Shown: positions 43,460 through 52,656 of the stretch, in pieces | Layout: every line of letters begins with the position of its first letter | Position numbering within the stretch: the stretch's first letter is position 1 | DNA from: CAYLLN01 sp033762315 | GTDB lineage: Bacteria > Planctomycetota > Planctomycetia > Pirellulales > Pirellulaceae | Reading direction: 5' to 3' | Length of the DNA stretch: 64,000 nucleotides | Assembly: GCA_033762315.1 (NCBI GenBank) | Contig: JANRLS010000063.1 | Location: forward strand, 1 to 64,000 | Notes under the pieces: model-generated | Databases searched by the model: none | What the model was told of the DNA's origin: nothing | Seen by the model: the letters and a program-made list of their open reading frames with translations, nothing else | Program-made: the position numbers and the translations under genes

Positions 43460-44833
43460 ATGTCGCTGACCGTCGTCCTGACCATCCTGGGAATGCTCAT
43501 CCTGAACGGGATTTTCGCCGCCTACGAGCTGGCGTTGGCTTCCGTTCGGCCCAATCGGCTCCGAGCGCTGGTCGATCAGAAACGTCGCGGGGCTGTCACC
43601 GCTCTGCGGATGAAGAACCGAATGGAGGGGAGCCTGGCGGTGGTGCAACTGGGCATCACGGTCGTCGGTGCAATTGCGGCAGCGACCGGCGGGGCCAGCG
43701 TCGATGAATCGCTCGCTCCGATGTTTCAGCGGTGGCTTGGAATTTCAGGCACCTTTGCCGATGTTTTGGCCGTCGGCTGCTTCGTAATTCCGCTGTCGGC
43801 GGTGACGATTGTGATCGGCGAGCTGATTCCCAAGGTCCTGGCGATCAAAAACGCCGAGTGGGTGTGCGTCACGCTCAGCCCCGCCATGTGGGCCTTTGCC
43901 CTGGTCGTTTATCCGGCGGTGCTGCTGTTCGAATGGCTTACCAAGACGTTCGTGCGGCTGGTCGAAAGCGTGCTGCCGACCGGGCCGGACGACGATCATC
44001 ATGCCGGCCTGCACGAGCTGCGGGCGCAGGTCAATTTGCTTCGCACGGCGCAGGTCATCGGCGGCCAGGAAGAGCAGATCATCCTCGGCGCGAGTCGGCT
44101 ATCAACGGTGCAGGTGAAAGACATCATGATGCCGGACGACGACATCGTGATGGTGGTGGCCGACGCCCCGCTGAGCGAAAACCTGGTGATCGCTCACATG
44201 GACTTGCACACGCGGTTTCCGGTCACGGTGCGCCGCGGCGATCCGCAGGGGATCATCGGTTATGTAACCTTCAAGGACATGGTGTTGCTGGCGAAAACGC
44301 ATCCGGGAAATCCCGTGATTCGCGAAGTCGTGCGGCAGATCATCAGCCTGCCGCAAGACATGACGCTGAGCGATGCCCTGCGGCGGATGATCGCCGAGCA
44401 CCAGCATTTGGCCCTCGTGCGCGGCCGCGACGGCAAAACGGTCGGCATGATCGCGCTGGAGGACATTTTCGAGGAGCTGGTGGGAGACATTCAGGACGAA
44501 TTCGACCGCCTCCCGCGGCACATCAACCCGGCGGGTCATCAACTGGTCGTCGGCGGCGGCGTGACGGTCGGCACGCTGCGGGGGGTGCTCAAGCGCGACG
44601 ATCTGGCGGGCCAATTGCCATCGACGACCACGCTCAACGATTGGCTGAACCACGGGCGCCCCGAACCGCTCAAAGGGGGCGACATGGTGGTGGTCGATCG
44701 GATTTGGGCGCAAGTTCGCAAGGTCCGCCGCCGCCGCATCACCGAGGCCCTGCTCGACCCCCTCGGCAGCCCGTATGATTCGCAAGCGGTTACGTCGATT
44801 CCCTCGACCGCCGGTACAACTCCTGACTCCTGA
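43460..44833 (+). CDS. CNNM/CorC-family (hemolysin-like, UPF0053) membrane protein with CBS domains
   Basis: 457 aa from ATG 43460. An N-terminal DUF21/CNNM membrane domain has four hydrophobic segments ('VLTILGMLILNGIFAAYELALASVRP' with the conserved 'VVQLGITVVG' and 'VIGELIPK'). A CBS pair follows ('VQVKDIMMPDDDIVMV'; 'QHLALVRGRDGKTVGMIALEDIFEELVGDIQDEFD'), then a CorC_HlyC domain ('LPSTTTLNDWL'). Relatives take part in Mg/Co export or homeostasis; the old hemolysin name has little functional meaning. It lies 84 bp after the AOR gene and is probably independent of it. Confidence 0.88.
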   Translation: MSLTVVLTILGMLILNGIFAAYELALASVRPNRLRALVDQKRRGAVTALRMKNRMEGSLAVVQLGITVVGAIAAATGGASVDESLAPMFQRWLGISGTFADVLAVGCFVIPLSAVTIVIGELIPKVLAIKNAEWVCVTLSPAMWAFALVVYPAVLLFEWLTKTFVRLVESVLPTGPDDDHHAGLHELRAQVNLLRTAQVIGGQEEQIILGASRLSTVQVKDIMMPDDDIVMVVADAPLSENLVIAHMDLHTRFPVTVRRGDPQGIIGYVTFKDMVLLAKTHPGNPVIREVVRQIISLPQDMTLSDALRRMIAEHQHLALVRGRDGKTVGMIALEDIFEELVGDIQDEFDRLPRHINPAGHQLVVGGGVTVGTLRGVLKRDDLAGQLPSTTTLNDWLNHGRPEPLKGGDMVVVDRIWAQVRKVRRRRITEALLDPLGSPYDSQAVTSIPSTAGTTPDS

Positions 44834-44876
44834 CCGCGACCACTGGTCGCGGCTTTGTCGCTTGTATCCCACTCCC

Positions 44877-45218
44877 ATGCCCACCTTTATTCTCATTCCA
44901 GGTCGCACCAGTAAACAAGGCGTTGGCATCAGCGAGGGGAAGTTCAAAGAGGGGTATCTGAGCGAAACGCAAACGCTGCTGGTCGCGCCGGCCGATATGA
45001 AGCGACTGGCACTGAAGGACCAGGATCGCGTGCGCCTGACCAGCGAATGGGGGCAAATCGAGGTTCGCGTCGCCTCGGCCAAGGGGGACGAGCTCCCTGC
45101 CGGCCTGCTCTTTATCGCCTATGGCGACCTCTCCAGCCGGCTCATGGGAGGCGACACGCACGGCAGCGGAATGCCGACGAGCAAGGGAATTGACGTGGAG
45201 CTGGAAGTGCTGGGTTAA
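44877..45218 (+). CDS. Formylmethanofuran dehydrogenase subunit D-like molybdopterin-dinucleotide-binding protein
   Basis: 113 aa, a free-standing MGD-binding beta-barrel domain. 'FILIPGRTSKQGVGISEGKFKEGYLSETQTLLVAPADMKRLAL', 'DRVRLTSEWGQIEVRV', 'LPAGLLFIAYGDLSSRLMGGDTHGSGMPTSKGIDVELE' parallel FwdD/FmdD. In methylotrophs and planctomycetes the related Fhc/Fwd complex handles the formyl group in the tetrahydromethanopterin C1 pathway. No fwdB/fhcB, A or C gene is in the window, so this is an orphan that must pair with a distant catalytic subunit. ATG 44877 is the start of the conserved fold; it lies 43 bp after the CNNM gene. Confidence 0.78.
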   Translation: MPTFILIPGRTSKQGVGISEGKFKEGYLSETQTLLVAPADMKRLALKDQDRVRLTSEWGQIEVRVASAKGDELPAGLLFIAYGDLSSRLMGGDTHGSGMPTSKGIDVELEVLG

Positions 45219-45442
45219 GCGGTCGCGTGGTCGGACGCCCAATTCGCCCCTCCCGGCTCGGTTCTCCGCGGCCGCTGGCCCCCCTTTCGTTGCCCAAGTT
45301 ACAACCGGCATTTCCGGCAGCGATGGGGGCCGGCGATTGGGTCAGGTTTCGTCATTGGCCCGCAAATCAAGCTAGGTTTGTCTGCGGATTCGCCTCGCAC
45401 CCTTCGCGGGGGCGGTTTGCGCCTTGGCGGAATGTGACCACG

Positions 45443-46687
45443 ATGCCGACCATCCCCGAACTCAATCGACAATCGCGCTCCGCCCTGGGCTGGTCGCTCG
45501 TCGCGCAAGGAGATGGCGACGCCATTCCACTCCGCAGCTTTCCCTGCATCGTCGGCCGCCAGCCGGGACTTCCGGCTCGCGTCGTGCATCCCACCGTCTC
45601 GCTCTGCCACGCCCAGATTTTCCTGAATCAAGGAAGGCTGTTCGTTGTCGATCTCGAAAGCCGCAATGGCACCTTCATCAACGGTGAGCGGCTGACGGAC
45701 GAACGCCAGCTCCGGGCGGGCGACCTGCTGCAATTCGGCGGGGCGGCTTATCGGCTTGATAATCAGGCCTGGTCCGAAATCTCGGTGACCTGCCAATCGG
45801 AGGATGTCGGCGACCTCGCTCTGGCTCTCGCGCAGTTTGATAAGCTGATCAGCGACCAGACGGTGGTCCCCCATTATCAGCCCATTGTCGATGCCAATAC
45901 CGGCGAGCCCTTTGCCTATGAGGCCCTGGCTCGCAGTTCGCTGTTTGGTCTCGATAAGCCCGCGATGATGTTTCGTGCGGCCGAATACTTCCAAAAAGAG
46001 GCCGAGCTGAGCCGCTTGCTGCGATTGGCCGGTCTCGCCTGCACCGATCCGGAAACGCAAAAGCCGCACCTGTTCCTGAATACGCACCCCGCCGAGCTGC
46101 GCGACATCAAGCCGCTGCTGCTCTCGCTGCGCGACATTCGCCGGATGCGGCCGGAGCAGCAAATCACGCTCGAAGTTCACGAGGCAGCGGCCGTCGATCT
46201 CGCCACCATGCGGATGATTCGCATGGCGCTCGACGATCTCGGCATGGGGCTCGCCTATGACGATTTCGGGGCCGGCCAGGCGCGGCTGCACGAGCTGGTG
46301 GAGGCCCGGCCCGACTTTCTCAAATTCGACCGGCAAATGATCTGCGGCCTCGATTCGGCGGGTGCCGACCGGCGGCAATTGGTCGAATCGCTGGTGCAAA
46401 TCAGCCGGCAACTAGGCATTGCCACCTTGGCCGAAGGGGTTGAAACCGCCGGCGAAGCCCAGGCTTGCCGGTCGGTCGGCTTCCAATTGATGCAGGGCTA
46501 TTTTTACGGCCGACCGGCGAAGAATATCGCGGGCTTCGCCTCGCGCCTGCCTTTGCCGCCGGAAGCGCTGCAACCACCGCCGGTAGCTCCGCGGGTGGAG
46601 GTCGCGCCGCGCCCAGCGGCCTCGCCAAGCACCTTCGCCCGAGCCGCGCAATTCCTCGGTCGGCTCTGGGGCCGCAAAGCCCCGTGA
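45443..46687 (+). CDS. FHA-EAL domain protein (c-di-GMP phosphodiesterase candidate)
   Basis: 414 aa, cytoplasmic. An N-terminal FHA domain (about 20-100: 'CIVGRQPGLPARVVHPTVSLCHAQIF', 'VVDLESRNGTFINGERL') binds phosphothreonine. A short linker leads to an EAL domain (about 135-375). Catalytic and metal residues appear intact: 'YEALARS' (Glu), 'LFLNTHP' (Asn), 'LEVHEAA' (Glu), 'YDDFGAG' (Asp-Asp), 'FLKFDRQ' (Lys), 'AEGVET' (Glu), 'LMQGYFYGRP' (Gln). It could therefore hydrolyse c-di-GMP in response to a phosphoprotein. A Pro-rich tail ends it. ATG 45443 is preferred; the upstream frame (to 45227) is not protein-like. Confidence 0.87.
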   Translation: MPTIPELNRQSRSALGWSLVAQGDGDAIPLRSFPCIVGRQPGLPARVVHPTVSLCHAQIFLNQGRLFVVDLESRNGTFINGERLTDERQLRAGDLLQFGGAAYRLDNQAWSEISVTCQSEDVGDLALALAQFDKLISDQTVVPHYQPIVDANTGEPFAYEALARSSLFGLDKPAMMFRAAEYFQKEAELSRLLRLAGLACTDPETQKPHLFLNTHPAELRDIKPLLLSLRDIRRMRPEQQITLEVHEAAAVDLATMRMIRMALDDLGMGLAYDDFGAGQARLHELVEARPDFLKFDRQMICGLDSAGADRRQLVESLVQISRQLGIATLAEGVETAGEAQACRSVGFQLMQGYFYGRPAKNIAGFASRLPLPPEALQPPPVAPRVEVAPRPAASPSTFARAAQFLGRLWGRKAP

Positions 46688-46993
46688 GGCCAGCTTCAAC
46701 GCGATGGGATTGCTCGTTTTCTCGGGCAAAAACCGCTCTAGGCAATTTGCGGCAGGTGGATTATGGTTTGCAAATCTTACAACTTGACTGGCCTTTGATT
46801 CCCAGGAGGGGAGTTTCGGCTGGCGGCTGTAAGATCAACCAGGGCTAGGACTTAGGAACGGCGAATTTCGCCATGGAAGGTTCCTCCCGAGCTTTGGCTC
46901 GCGGTTTGCTTCCCCGCAGAGGCAGCTGCGAAAGTTCGCTCTCCCGGATTGAGCCGGGGGAGATGTCCGCACTCCACGGAAGGACCCGGTAGC
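46688..46993. other. 306-bp region without a recognisable gene
   Basis: It lies between the FHA-EAL gene and the HExxH gene, both on the plus strand. Short open frames here are antisense shadows with no features. GGAAGGACCCGG just before 46994 serves as the ribosome-binding region of the next gene. An AT-richer patch around 46760-46800 (TTTGCAAATCTTACAACTTGAC) is a plausible promoter area, but I cannot define boxes. Confidence 0.4.
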
Positions 46994-48289
46994 ATGGATG
47001 CTCGTCTTGGACGGGCTGCGATCGCTGTCGCAGCCTTGCTGGCGCTCGGCGCGAATTATCGCAGCGAGAATTTCATCGTCACCGCTCCGACGGCGCAGCT
47101 GGCGGCCGAAGTTTGCACCGCCGCCGAGAATTTTCGCCGCGATCTGGCCATCGAGTGGCTCGGCCAGGAACTGCCCCCGTGGCATCAGCCCTGCCCGATC
47201 GACGCCCGGCAAATCACGCCGCAACTCGGTGCCGGCGGCGAAACCAGCTTCATGTTCGACGCCGGGGTTCCCTTCGGTTGGAGAATGCGGGTGCAAGGCT
47301 CGCGCGAGCGGGTGCTCGATAGCGTCTTGCCGCACGAAGTGACGCACACGATCTTCGCCACGCACTTTGGCCGCCCGTTGCCGCGGTGGGCCGACGAGGG
47401 AGCCTGCACCACGGTCGAGCATCAGGTCGAACGCTCGAAGCAAGATCGCTTTCTGATCGAGTTTTTGACCACCGAGCGCGGTATCCCGTTCAACCAGATG
47501 TTCGCGATGCGCGAATACCCGCGCGACATCATGCCGCTCTATTCGCAGGGCTATTCGCTGGCAAAATTCCTGATTCAACAGGGGGGCAAACGGAAATTCG
47601 TCGATTATGTCGGCGCGGGAATGCAGCGCCGCAACTGGACCTCCGCCACCAAGGAATACTACGGATATAGCAGCCTCTCGGAGCTGCAAACGACCTGGGT
47701 CGAGTGGGTTCGCCAGGGAAGCCCGAAGCTGGCCGAGCCGAATCTGGTCGCCGCGCAAGACATGCGCGGGCAAACCGTCGCCGCCGCGGCCGCTTCGGCG
47801 ACCACGCCAGCAAACGGGGCGTCGCTACCCCCAGAAGAGCGCGCCGGCTGGCAAACGGTGGCGGCGCAGAACGAACGGGTGAACGATAGTGTCCAGAGTT
47901 TTGTTCGCCCCCCCGCGCCGACGAACTTCGCGACCCCCGCCCCGGCGGCAATTGCCAATCCGAACCTGGGAGCGAGTGTTTCGCGCCCCATTTCCGAAGG
48001 ATGGTACGCCAAGCGGCGCGACCAGGCCCAGCAGGTTCGCCAGGCCGTTCCCGCCACTGCTGAGAATCCCATTCCCACCGGCCTGAACCCCGCGCCGCCG
48101 ACTGATCCAGCTCCCTCCCCGGCCCCGACCCCGCCGCCAGGCAATCCGATGCCGGTTCAGCCGATTCCCGCGCCGCCGACCCGCACGCCGATTCCCAGCC
48201 AGCGGCGCGTGCTGATGGAATGGTCGCGTGACAAGAGTCCCGCGCCGACGGAGCTTGCCATTCACAACGACGGCACGATTGCGCGGTAG
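46994..48289 (+). CDS. Exported HExxH protein (gluzincin-like) with proline-rich tail
   Basis: 431 aa from ATG 46994 (GGAAGG upstream). N-terminal hydrophobic signal 'AAIAVAALLALGA'. The core has a zinc peptidase motif His114-Glu115-Val-Thr-His118 ('LPHEVTHTIF') and a downstream Glu135 in 'PRWADEGAC', the spacing of MA-clan gluzincins. 'YSQGYSLAKFLIQQGG' is a further conserved segment in planctomycete homologues. From about residue 260 the protein becomes a low-complexity Ala/Pro-rich region with '(P)APTPPPGNPMPVQPIPAPP', probably a cell-wall or surface spacer. Protease activity is inferred; the substrate is unknown. Confidence 0.72.
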   Translation: MDARLGRAAIAVAALLALGANYRSENFIVTAPTAQLAAEVCTAAENFRRDLAIEWLGQELPPWHQPCPIDARQITPQLGAGGETSFMFDAGVPFGWRMRVQGSRERVLDSVLPHEVTHTIFATHFGRPLPRWADEGACTTVEHQVERSKQDRFLIEFLTTERGIPFNQMFAMREYPRDIMPLYSQGYSLAKFLIQQGGKRKFVDYVGAGMQRRNWTSATKEYYGYSSLSELQTTWVEWVRQGSPKLAEPNLVAAQDMRGQTVAAAAASATTPANGASLPPEERAGWQTVAAQNERVNDSVQSFVRPPAPTNFATPAPAAIANPNLGASVSRPISEGWYAKRRDQAQQVRQAVPATAENPIPTGLNPAPPTDPAPSPAPTPPPGNPMPVQPIPAPPTRTPIPSQRRVLMEWSRDKSPAPTELAIHNDGTIAR

Positions 48290-48470
48290 CGCGGCAAGGC
48301 GGTTTTCCCCCCACCTGAAATTCGCATTCGCGGCAAGGCGGGCCGAGCCCACCTACAACGCATTCCCGGCGCGCGTCTTTCCCGCCTGTCCAATTGCGAT
48401 CGGGGCCGACCTGCGGTATGTTCGCGCTAGGAAAATTTCCGTTCGCGACTCTTCCGCAGGAGCACATCTC

Positions 48471-49091
48471 ATGGCCTATACGCTGCCCCCGTTGCCCTAT
48501 GCCTACAACGCCCTCGAGCCGCACATCGACGCGCGGACGATGGAGATTCACCATACCAAGCACCATCAGGCGTATATCAACAACGTCAACACGGCCCTCG
48601 CCGGCACGGAGCTCGAAGCGCTGTCGGTCGAGGCGCTGATCGCCGACTTATCGAAGGTCCCCGACGATAAACGCGGCGCGGTGCGAAACAACGGTGGCGG
48701 CCACGCCAATCACTCGCTGTTCTGGACGATCATGGGCCCCGGCGCTGGGGGCGCTCCCTCGGGCGATCTGGCCGCCGCCATCAGCAGCACCTTCGGCAGC
48801 TTCGACAATTTCAAGGCCGAATTCGCCAAGGCGGCCACCACGCGGTTCGGCAGCGGCTGGGCGTGGCTGGTGGTCGAGGGGGGAAAGCTGGCAATCGGCT
48901 CGACCGCCAATCAAGACAGCCCCCTCATGGGCAAGGCGGTGGCGGGAATCGGCGGCACGCCCCTCCTGGGCCTCGATGTCTGGGAACACGCTTATTACCT
49001 GAACTATCAGAACCGCCGGCCCGACTACGTCACCGCCTTCTGGAACGTGGTGAATTGGAATGCCGTCGCCCAGCGTTTCGCGGCGAAGTAG
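48471..49091 (+). CDS. sodA: Superoxide dismutase, Mn type
   Basis: 206 aa. It dismutates superoxide to peroxide and oxygen. Metal ligands are His27 ('MEIHHTKHH'), His81 ('GGGHANHSLFW'), Asp169 and His173 ('DVWEHAYYL'). The second-sphere Gln is at 148 within 'TANQD', and Gly77 precedes the HANH motif; both point to manganese rather than iron. No signal peptide, so cytoplasmic. ATG 48471 follows AGGAG by about 8 bases; the longer frame from 48228 is rejected. It stands alone between the HExxH and LysM genes. Confidence 0.94.
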   Translation: MAYTLPPLPYAYNALEPHIDARTMEIHHTKHHQAYINNVNTALAGTELEALSVEALIADLSKVPDDKRGAVRNNGGGHANHSLFWTIMGPGAGGAPSGDLAAAISSTFGSFDNFKAEFAKAATTRFGSGWAWLVVEGGKLAIGSTANQDSPLMGKAVAGIGGTPLLGLDVWEHAYYLNYQNRRPDYVTAFWNVVNWNAVAQRFAAK

Positions 49092-49316
49092 CACCGCGAC
49101 TTAACGACTGAGTCAACCTTGCCGCCCGCGGTCACTTTTCGGCCGCGTGGCGGTTTTTTCAATTCCGCTCGCGAAGTGGTCGATTCCAGCCAATGCGGGT
49201 CGCTGTCTTCAGGCAGCGGACGCGTTGCGCCATCGGAAGCCGCGCAACCCAAATTGTTGGATTGACCCGGCGCTGCGACAGCAGGACGACGCTCGCCCGG
49301 AGCGGAGACTGCTCTC

Positions 49317-49880
49317 GTGCGCGCAAGTCGCCTCTTTCTCGCCGCCGGCGTGCTGGGCGCTGGCGTTTGTGCCGCGTGGCCCTTTCGCCTGCGCGGCCCC
49401 GCCGTGCCCCTTTCCACCGGCGAGCCGCTGGTGGCCGATGTCGCCTTTCGACGGGCGGACGTGGTGCTCGATGTTCGCCCCCTCGGCGACGAATCGCCGG
49501 CCGAGGGGCTCGATTCGCCTCCCGCCGCCGCCCTGGAACCGCCGACCACCCCCCGCCCCGATTTGTCGTCCCTTGGGCCAGCCCCTGAGTTGCCGATTGA
49601 ATTCGGGCCGGTCGTCCCCCCGCCGGCCGACTGGCAGCCGCCGCGCCGGCCGCTCGCCACGCCGACCCCTCCGGCGCGGCAACATCGGCTGACCGATGGA
49701 GATTCGCTGGAGCTACTCGCCCAGCGCTATTTGGGGAGTACCGACCGGGCCCTTGAGATTTTCGAGGCCAACCGGGACGTCCTCCGCGTCCCCGATATTC
49801 TCCCGCTCGGCCGCGTCATTCGCATCCCCAGCCGAGCTGCCGCGGGAGACCTGGAACCGACGCAGGTTGGCGGACTGTAG
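49317..49880 (+). CDS. LysM-domain exported protein
   Basis: 187 aa from GTG 49317. A short N-terminal hydrophobic segment ('SRLFLAAGVLGAGVCAAW') is a signal or anchor. A Pro-rich linker with no defined fold (about 60-125) leads to a single C-terminal LysM ('HRLTDGDSLELLAQRYLGSTDRALEIFEANRDVLRVPDILPLGRVIRIP'). LysM binds GlcNAc-containing glycans such as peptidoglycan. In this phylum these short proteins are common and of unknown role. A non-coding kilobase follows. Confidence 0.8.
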   Translation: MRASRLFLAAGVLGAGVCAAWPFRLRGPAVPLSTGEPLVADVAFRRADVVLDVRPLGDESPAEGLDSPPAAALEPPTTPRPDLSSLGPAPELPIEFGPVVPPPADWQPPRRPLATPTPPARQHRLTDGDSLELLAQRYLGSTDRALEIFEANRDVLRVPDILPLGRVIRIPSRAAAGDLEPTQVGGL

Positions 49881-50901
49881 CGTGGCAATTGGGTGCCTGC
49901 TGCTTCGTCGAACCAGTATCTTCTCGATGGGTGCCATGCCCCCGCCCCGCGTGGGCGTGCCACCCAAACCTTTCGAATTGACGCGGCACTAGCGACAAGA
50001 TTTTTTTTGCCAGCCGTTGACCAGACTAGTCACGGACCGGGCGAAGAATGAGCGTGGGCGTGGTTGCGCGCAGAAGCTCGTGAAGGCCAGGAGAAAGCCC
50101 CCTGAATGGGTACTGCGCAAGCAGGGGCAATGCGCAGGTGCAAAACGAGCGCGGTTGGTCGCTTAGCAAGCGTCGCAAATCATTGTGAACAAGCAATTTA
50201 CGAAGATTTCGCGAGGACGAGATTGGCCGCGAAGCGAGGCGTCTCGAACACTGCGCAGCGGGCAGAGCGGGGGGGTATTGTCACTGCGAACTTCCGGCTG
50301 GTGACGATGGACCCAAAGCGGATCGCGAAAGCACGAAAAAAAGAAAACGCGAAACGGAACCTCGGCTCAAAAATGGGAGCGGCAACATTGCGTAAGCGAA
50401 GAAGAGCGGACACTGCCTTCGGGGCAGAGCCTAGGGTTTTTATCCCCCGTTTAGGTAATGTTCACGAGAGGGGAGTGAACAGGGGTCGTCGGCGCATCAG
50501 TGATGGAGAACGACATGCCGTAAGCCGTGTTTGTGGAACAACTTACAACGATCCATGGCGGGCAGACAGCGCGGCGAATCGCACCCTATTTGACCCCTGC
50601 TCAGCGGGCGGGTTGGGGGGATCGAGACTCGACCGCCGGTCGCGGAACGGTGCGAGGTCGCGGACCCGCGACTGACCAGCGTGCAGGAAGGCGCTCGAAA
50701 TCCAAAATGAAGTGAAGTCGCGACCAAGCACCAGCGTTTGGCGTCAGCAAAAACCCGGTGGGACGAGGGGGAGTCGCCGATTTTCGGGGTCTCGCGAAAG
50801 AAACTCCTCAAAAAATTGCGGCCTCGCGCGCTGGTCGTTACACTGCCCGTTCCGAAAACCATTAGCCAGGGGCAAATCTTTCCTAGCGAAGGGACAAATT
50901 C
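49881..50901. other. About 1 kb without a recognisable gene
   Basis: The stretch lies between the LysM gene and the thioredoxin-PDZ gene. A 189-codon plus-strand frame (50106-50675) crosses it, but its translation is Arg-rich, without hydrophobic core, signal or domain, and it lacks a ribosome site. The middle (about 50190-50480) is richer in A than the surrounding genes. Notable pieces are a T8 run at 50001, GGGTTTTTATCCCCC near 50433 and a palindromic GTTCACGAGAGGGGAGTGAAC near 50460. The promoter of the next gene must be near its right end. Structured RNA is possible but unproven. Confidence 0.45.
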
Positions 50902-52188
50902 ATGCGCGGCGTGTTGCTTTCCTTGTTTCTTTTGTCCACCCTTAACCTCACCAGCCGCGCGGGAGAGCAAACACCGCTCGGCCAGGCGCTCAAGGATATT
51001 GAAGTCGCCGACCATTGGATTTATGACGATCTCCCCGCCGCCATTGCCCAGGCCAAAGCCACCGGCAAGCCGCTCTTGGTCGTGCTGCGGTGCGTGCCGT
51101 GTCCGCCGGGCAAGACGCTGGACCTGGCCGTCATGCAGCCGAATGACGAAACGGCCGCCTTGGAGAAAAAATTCGTCTGCGTGCGGATCATTCAGACCAA
51201 CGGCCTCGATCTGGCGGTCTTTCAATACGACTACGACATGTCGTGGAACGCAATGTTCCTGAATGCCGACCTGACGATCTACGGCCGCTACGGCTCGCGA
51301 ACGTCGTCCGGTGCGGGTTCGGACGGCGAGTTGACGCTTCCCGGCTTTCAAAAGGCGGCCGAGCGGGCGCTCGCGCTGCATGGGGCCTATCCAGGCAATC
51401 GCGGGCAGTTGGCCGCTAAAACCGGCCCCGCGCCGGCTTTTGCCCGCCCCGAAAAAACCCCCGGCCTGACCGACAAACCGGTCCCCGCCAGCACGCGGCA
51501 GAACTGCATTCACTGCCACATGGTCAAGGAACATGCCCTGCGGGCCAAATGGGAGCAGGGGGAACTGACCGAGAAAGACCTGTATGTCTTCCCGATGCCC
51601 GACCGCATCGGCCTGTCGATGGATCTGAAGGATGGCGTGGTCGTGAAGTCGGTTATGGCTGGCAGCCCCGCCGCCGCGGCGGGCATCGAGGCTGGCGACG
51701 AGCTGCTCACGCTAGCCGGCCAGCCCCTGGTTTCGACGGCTGACATCCAGTGGGTGCTGAACGCTGCTCCGAGCGAAGGTTCGCTGGTCGCCACCCTGCG
51801 CCGCAATGGCCAATCGCAAACCAAAACCCTCCAGCTCGCCGGCGACTGGAAGAAGTACGACATCGGCTGGCGGGCCAGTTCGTGGTATGGCCTGCGTTAT
51901 GGGGTCAAATTCGAGCCTCTGACCGCCGAGCAAAAGCGCGACCGCGGCCTCGCGGAGGGGAGCCTCGCCCTGCTCATCAAGGGGATGTTCGGCCGCGGCG
52001 GCCCCATTCTCCAGCAAGCCGGCGTGCGGCAAAACGACGTGATCGTCGGCATTGACGGCAATACCGCCGCCATGAGCGAGAGCGAGTTTCTCGTCCATCT
52101 GCGCACCAAGTATCGCCCCCAGGACAAGCTCCAGCTCGCCGTGCTGCGCGGCGGCGAACGGAAAGAACTGACCGTGCCGGTGTGGTAG
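50902..52188 (+). CDS. Exported thioredoxin-like / CxxCH / tandem PDZ protein
   Basis: 428 aa with signal peptide 'MRGVLLSLFLLSTLNLTSRA'. Residues 40-165 resemble a thioredoxin fold with Cys64-Val-Pro-Cys67. A haem-type motif CIHCH sits at 202-206 ('RQNCIHCHMVKEH'), so a c-type haem is possible. Two PDZ domains follow (about 240-310: 'VVKSVMAGSPAAAAGIEAGDELLTLAGQPL'; about 350-425: 'GGPILQQAGVRQNDVIVGIDG'). No serine protease domain is present, so it is not an HtrA. The combination suggests a periplasmic redox or quality-control scaffold. ATG 50902 has GAAGGGA upstream. Confidence 0.75.
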   Translation: MRGVLLSLFLLSTLNLTSRAGEQTPLGQALKDIEVADHWIYDDLPAAIAQAKATGKPLLVVLRCVPCPPGKTLDLAVMQPNDETAALEKKFVCVRIIQTNGLDLAVFQYDYDMSWNAMFLNADLTIYGRYGSRTSSGAGSDGELTLPGFQKAAERALALHGAYPGNRGQLAAKTGPAPAFARPEKTPGLTDKPVPASTRQNCIHCHMVKEHALRAKWEQGELTEKDLYVFPMPDRIGLSMDLKDGVVVKSVMAGSPAAAAGIEAGDELLTLAGQPLVSTADIQWVLNAAPSEGSLVATLRRNGQSQTKTLQLAGDWKKYDIGWRASSWYGLRYGVKFEPLTAEQKRDRGLAEGSLALLIKGMFGRGGPILQQAGVRQNDVIVGIDGNTAAMSESEFLVHLRTKYRPQDKLQLAVLRGGERKELTVPVW

Positions 52189-52215
52189 GGAGTTAAGTCG
52201 GGGGGCGTGCTCGAC

Positions 52216-52656
52216 TCACGCGCTGCGAACCAGTCGGCGACGCGGTTTTGCTTTCGCCGATTCCAGCGCGGCGAGAATCGCGCGACGCTCCGCCAGCGCG
52301 GCGAGGTCGCGCCCTTGCAGGAGGTATTCGCGAGTCTGATCGGAATATCGCGAGGCCCGCGCCTCAGCATGCAGCTTTTGCATCAATTCAATTTCGAGCC
52401 GGCGATGAGCAATCGCCTGCTCGATCTTCCCCTCTAATTCGTCGCGCAAGGCGAGGCCCTCGGCTCGCAGGATCGCCACGTCTCCCTTGGGAAGTCGTCG
52501 CAGGACACCTTGCAAGCGCGACAAGTAGCGTTCGGCCCGTGCCGGTTGCCGACGTCCGTAGAGCCAATAGCGAGTTTTTCGGCAGAGATAGTCGAGTTCG
52601 CCCCACGCATTGGCGAAGCTGCGTTCGGTCGGCGGATTCGAATTCGCGGCGATCAT
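52216..52656 (-). CDS. Small helical protein, unknown (second of a coupled pair)
   Basis: 146 aa from ATG 52656, which overlaps the stop of the preceding small gene (ATGA). It is almost entirely charged helix, with Arg/Lys-rich ends ('CRKTRYWLYGRRQPARAERYLSRLQGVLRRLP', 'AKAKPRRRLVRS') and coiled-coil-like heptads ('LRDELEGKIEQAIAHRRLEIELMQKLH'). No signal peptide, membrane segment or known domain. Nucleic-acid contact or oligomerisation is suggested by composition only. The 3' end is convergent with the PDZ gene, 27 bp apart. Confidence 0.6.
   Translation of the reverse strand: MIAANSNPPTERSFANAWGELDYLCRKTRYWLYGRRQPARAERYLSRLQGVLRRLPKGDVAILRAEGLALRDELEGKIEQAIAHRRLEIELMQKLHAEARASRYSDQTREYLLQGRDLAALAERRAILAALESAKAKPRRRLVRSA

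Noticed and set aside
50106..50675. A 189-codon plus-strand frame in the gene-free kilobase
   Set aside because: Arg-rich translation with no domain, no signal peptide, no ribosome-binding site and no coupling to neighbours.
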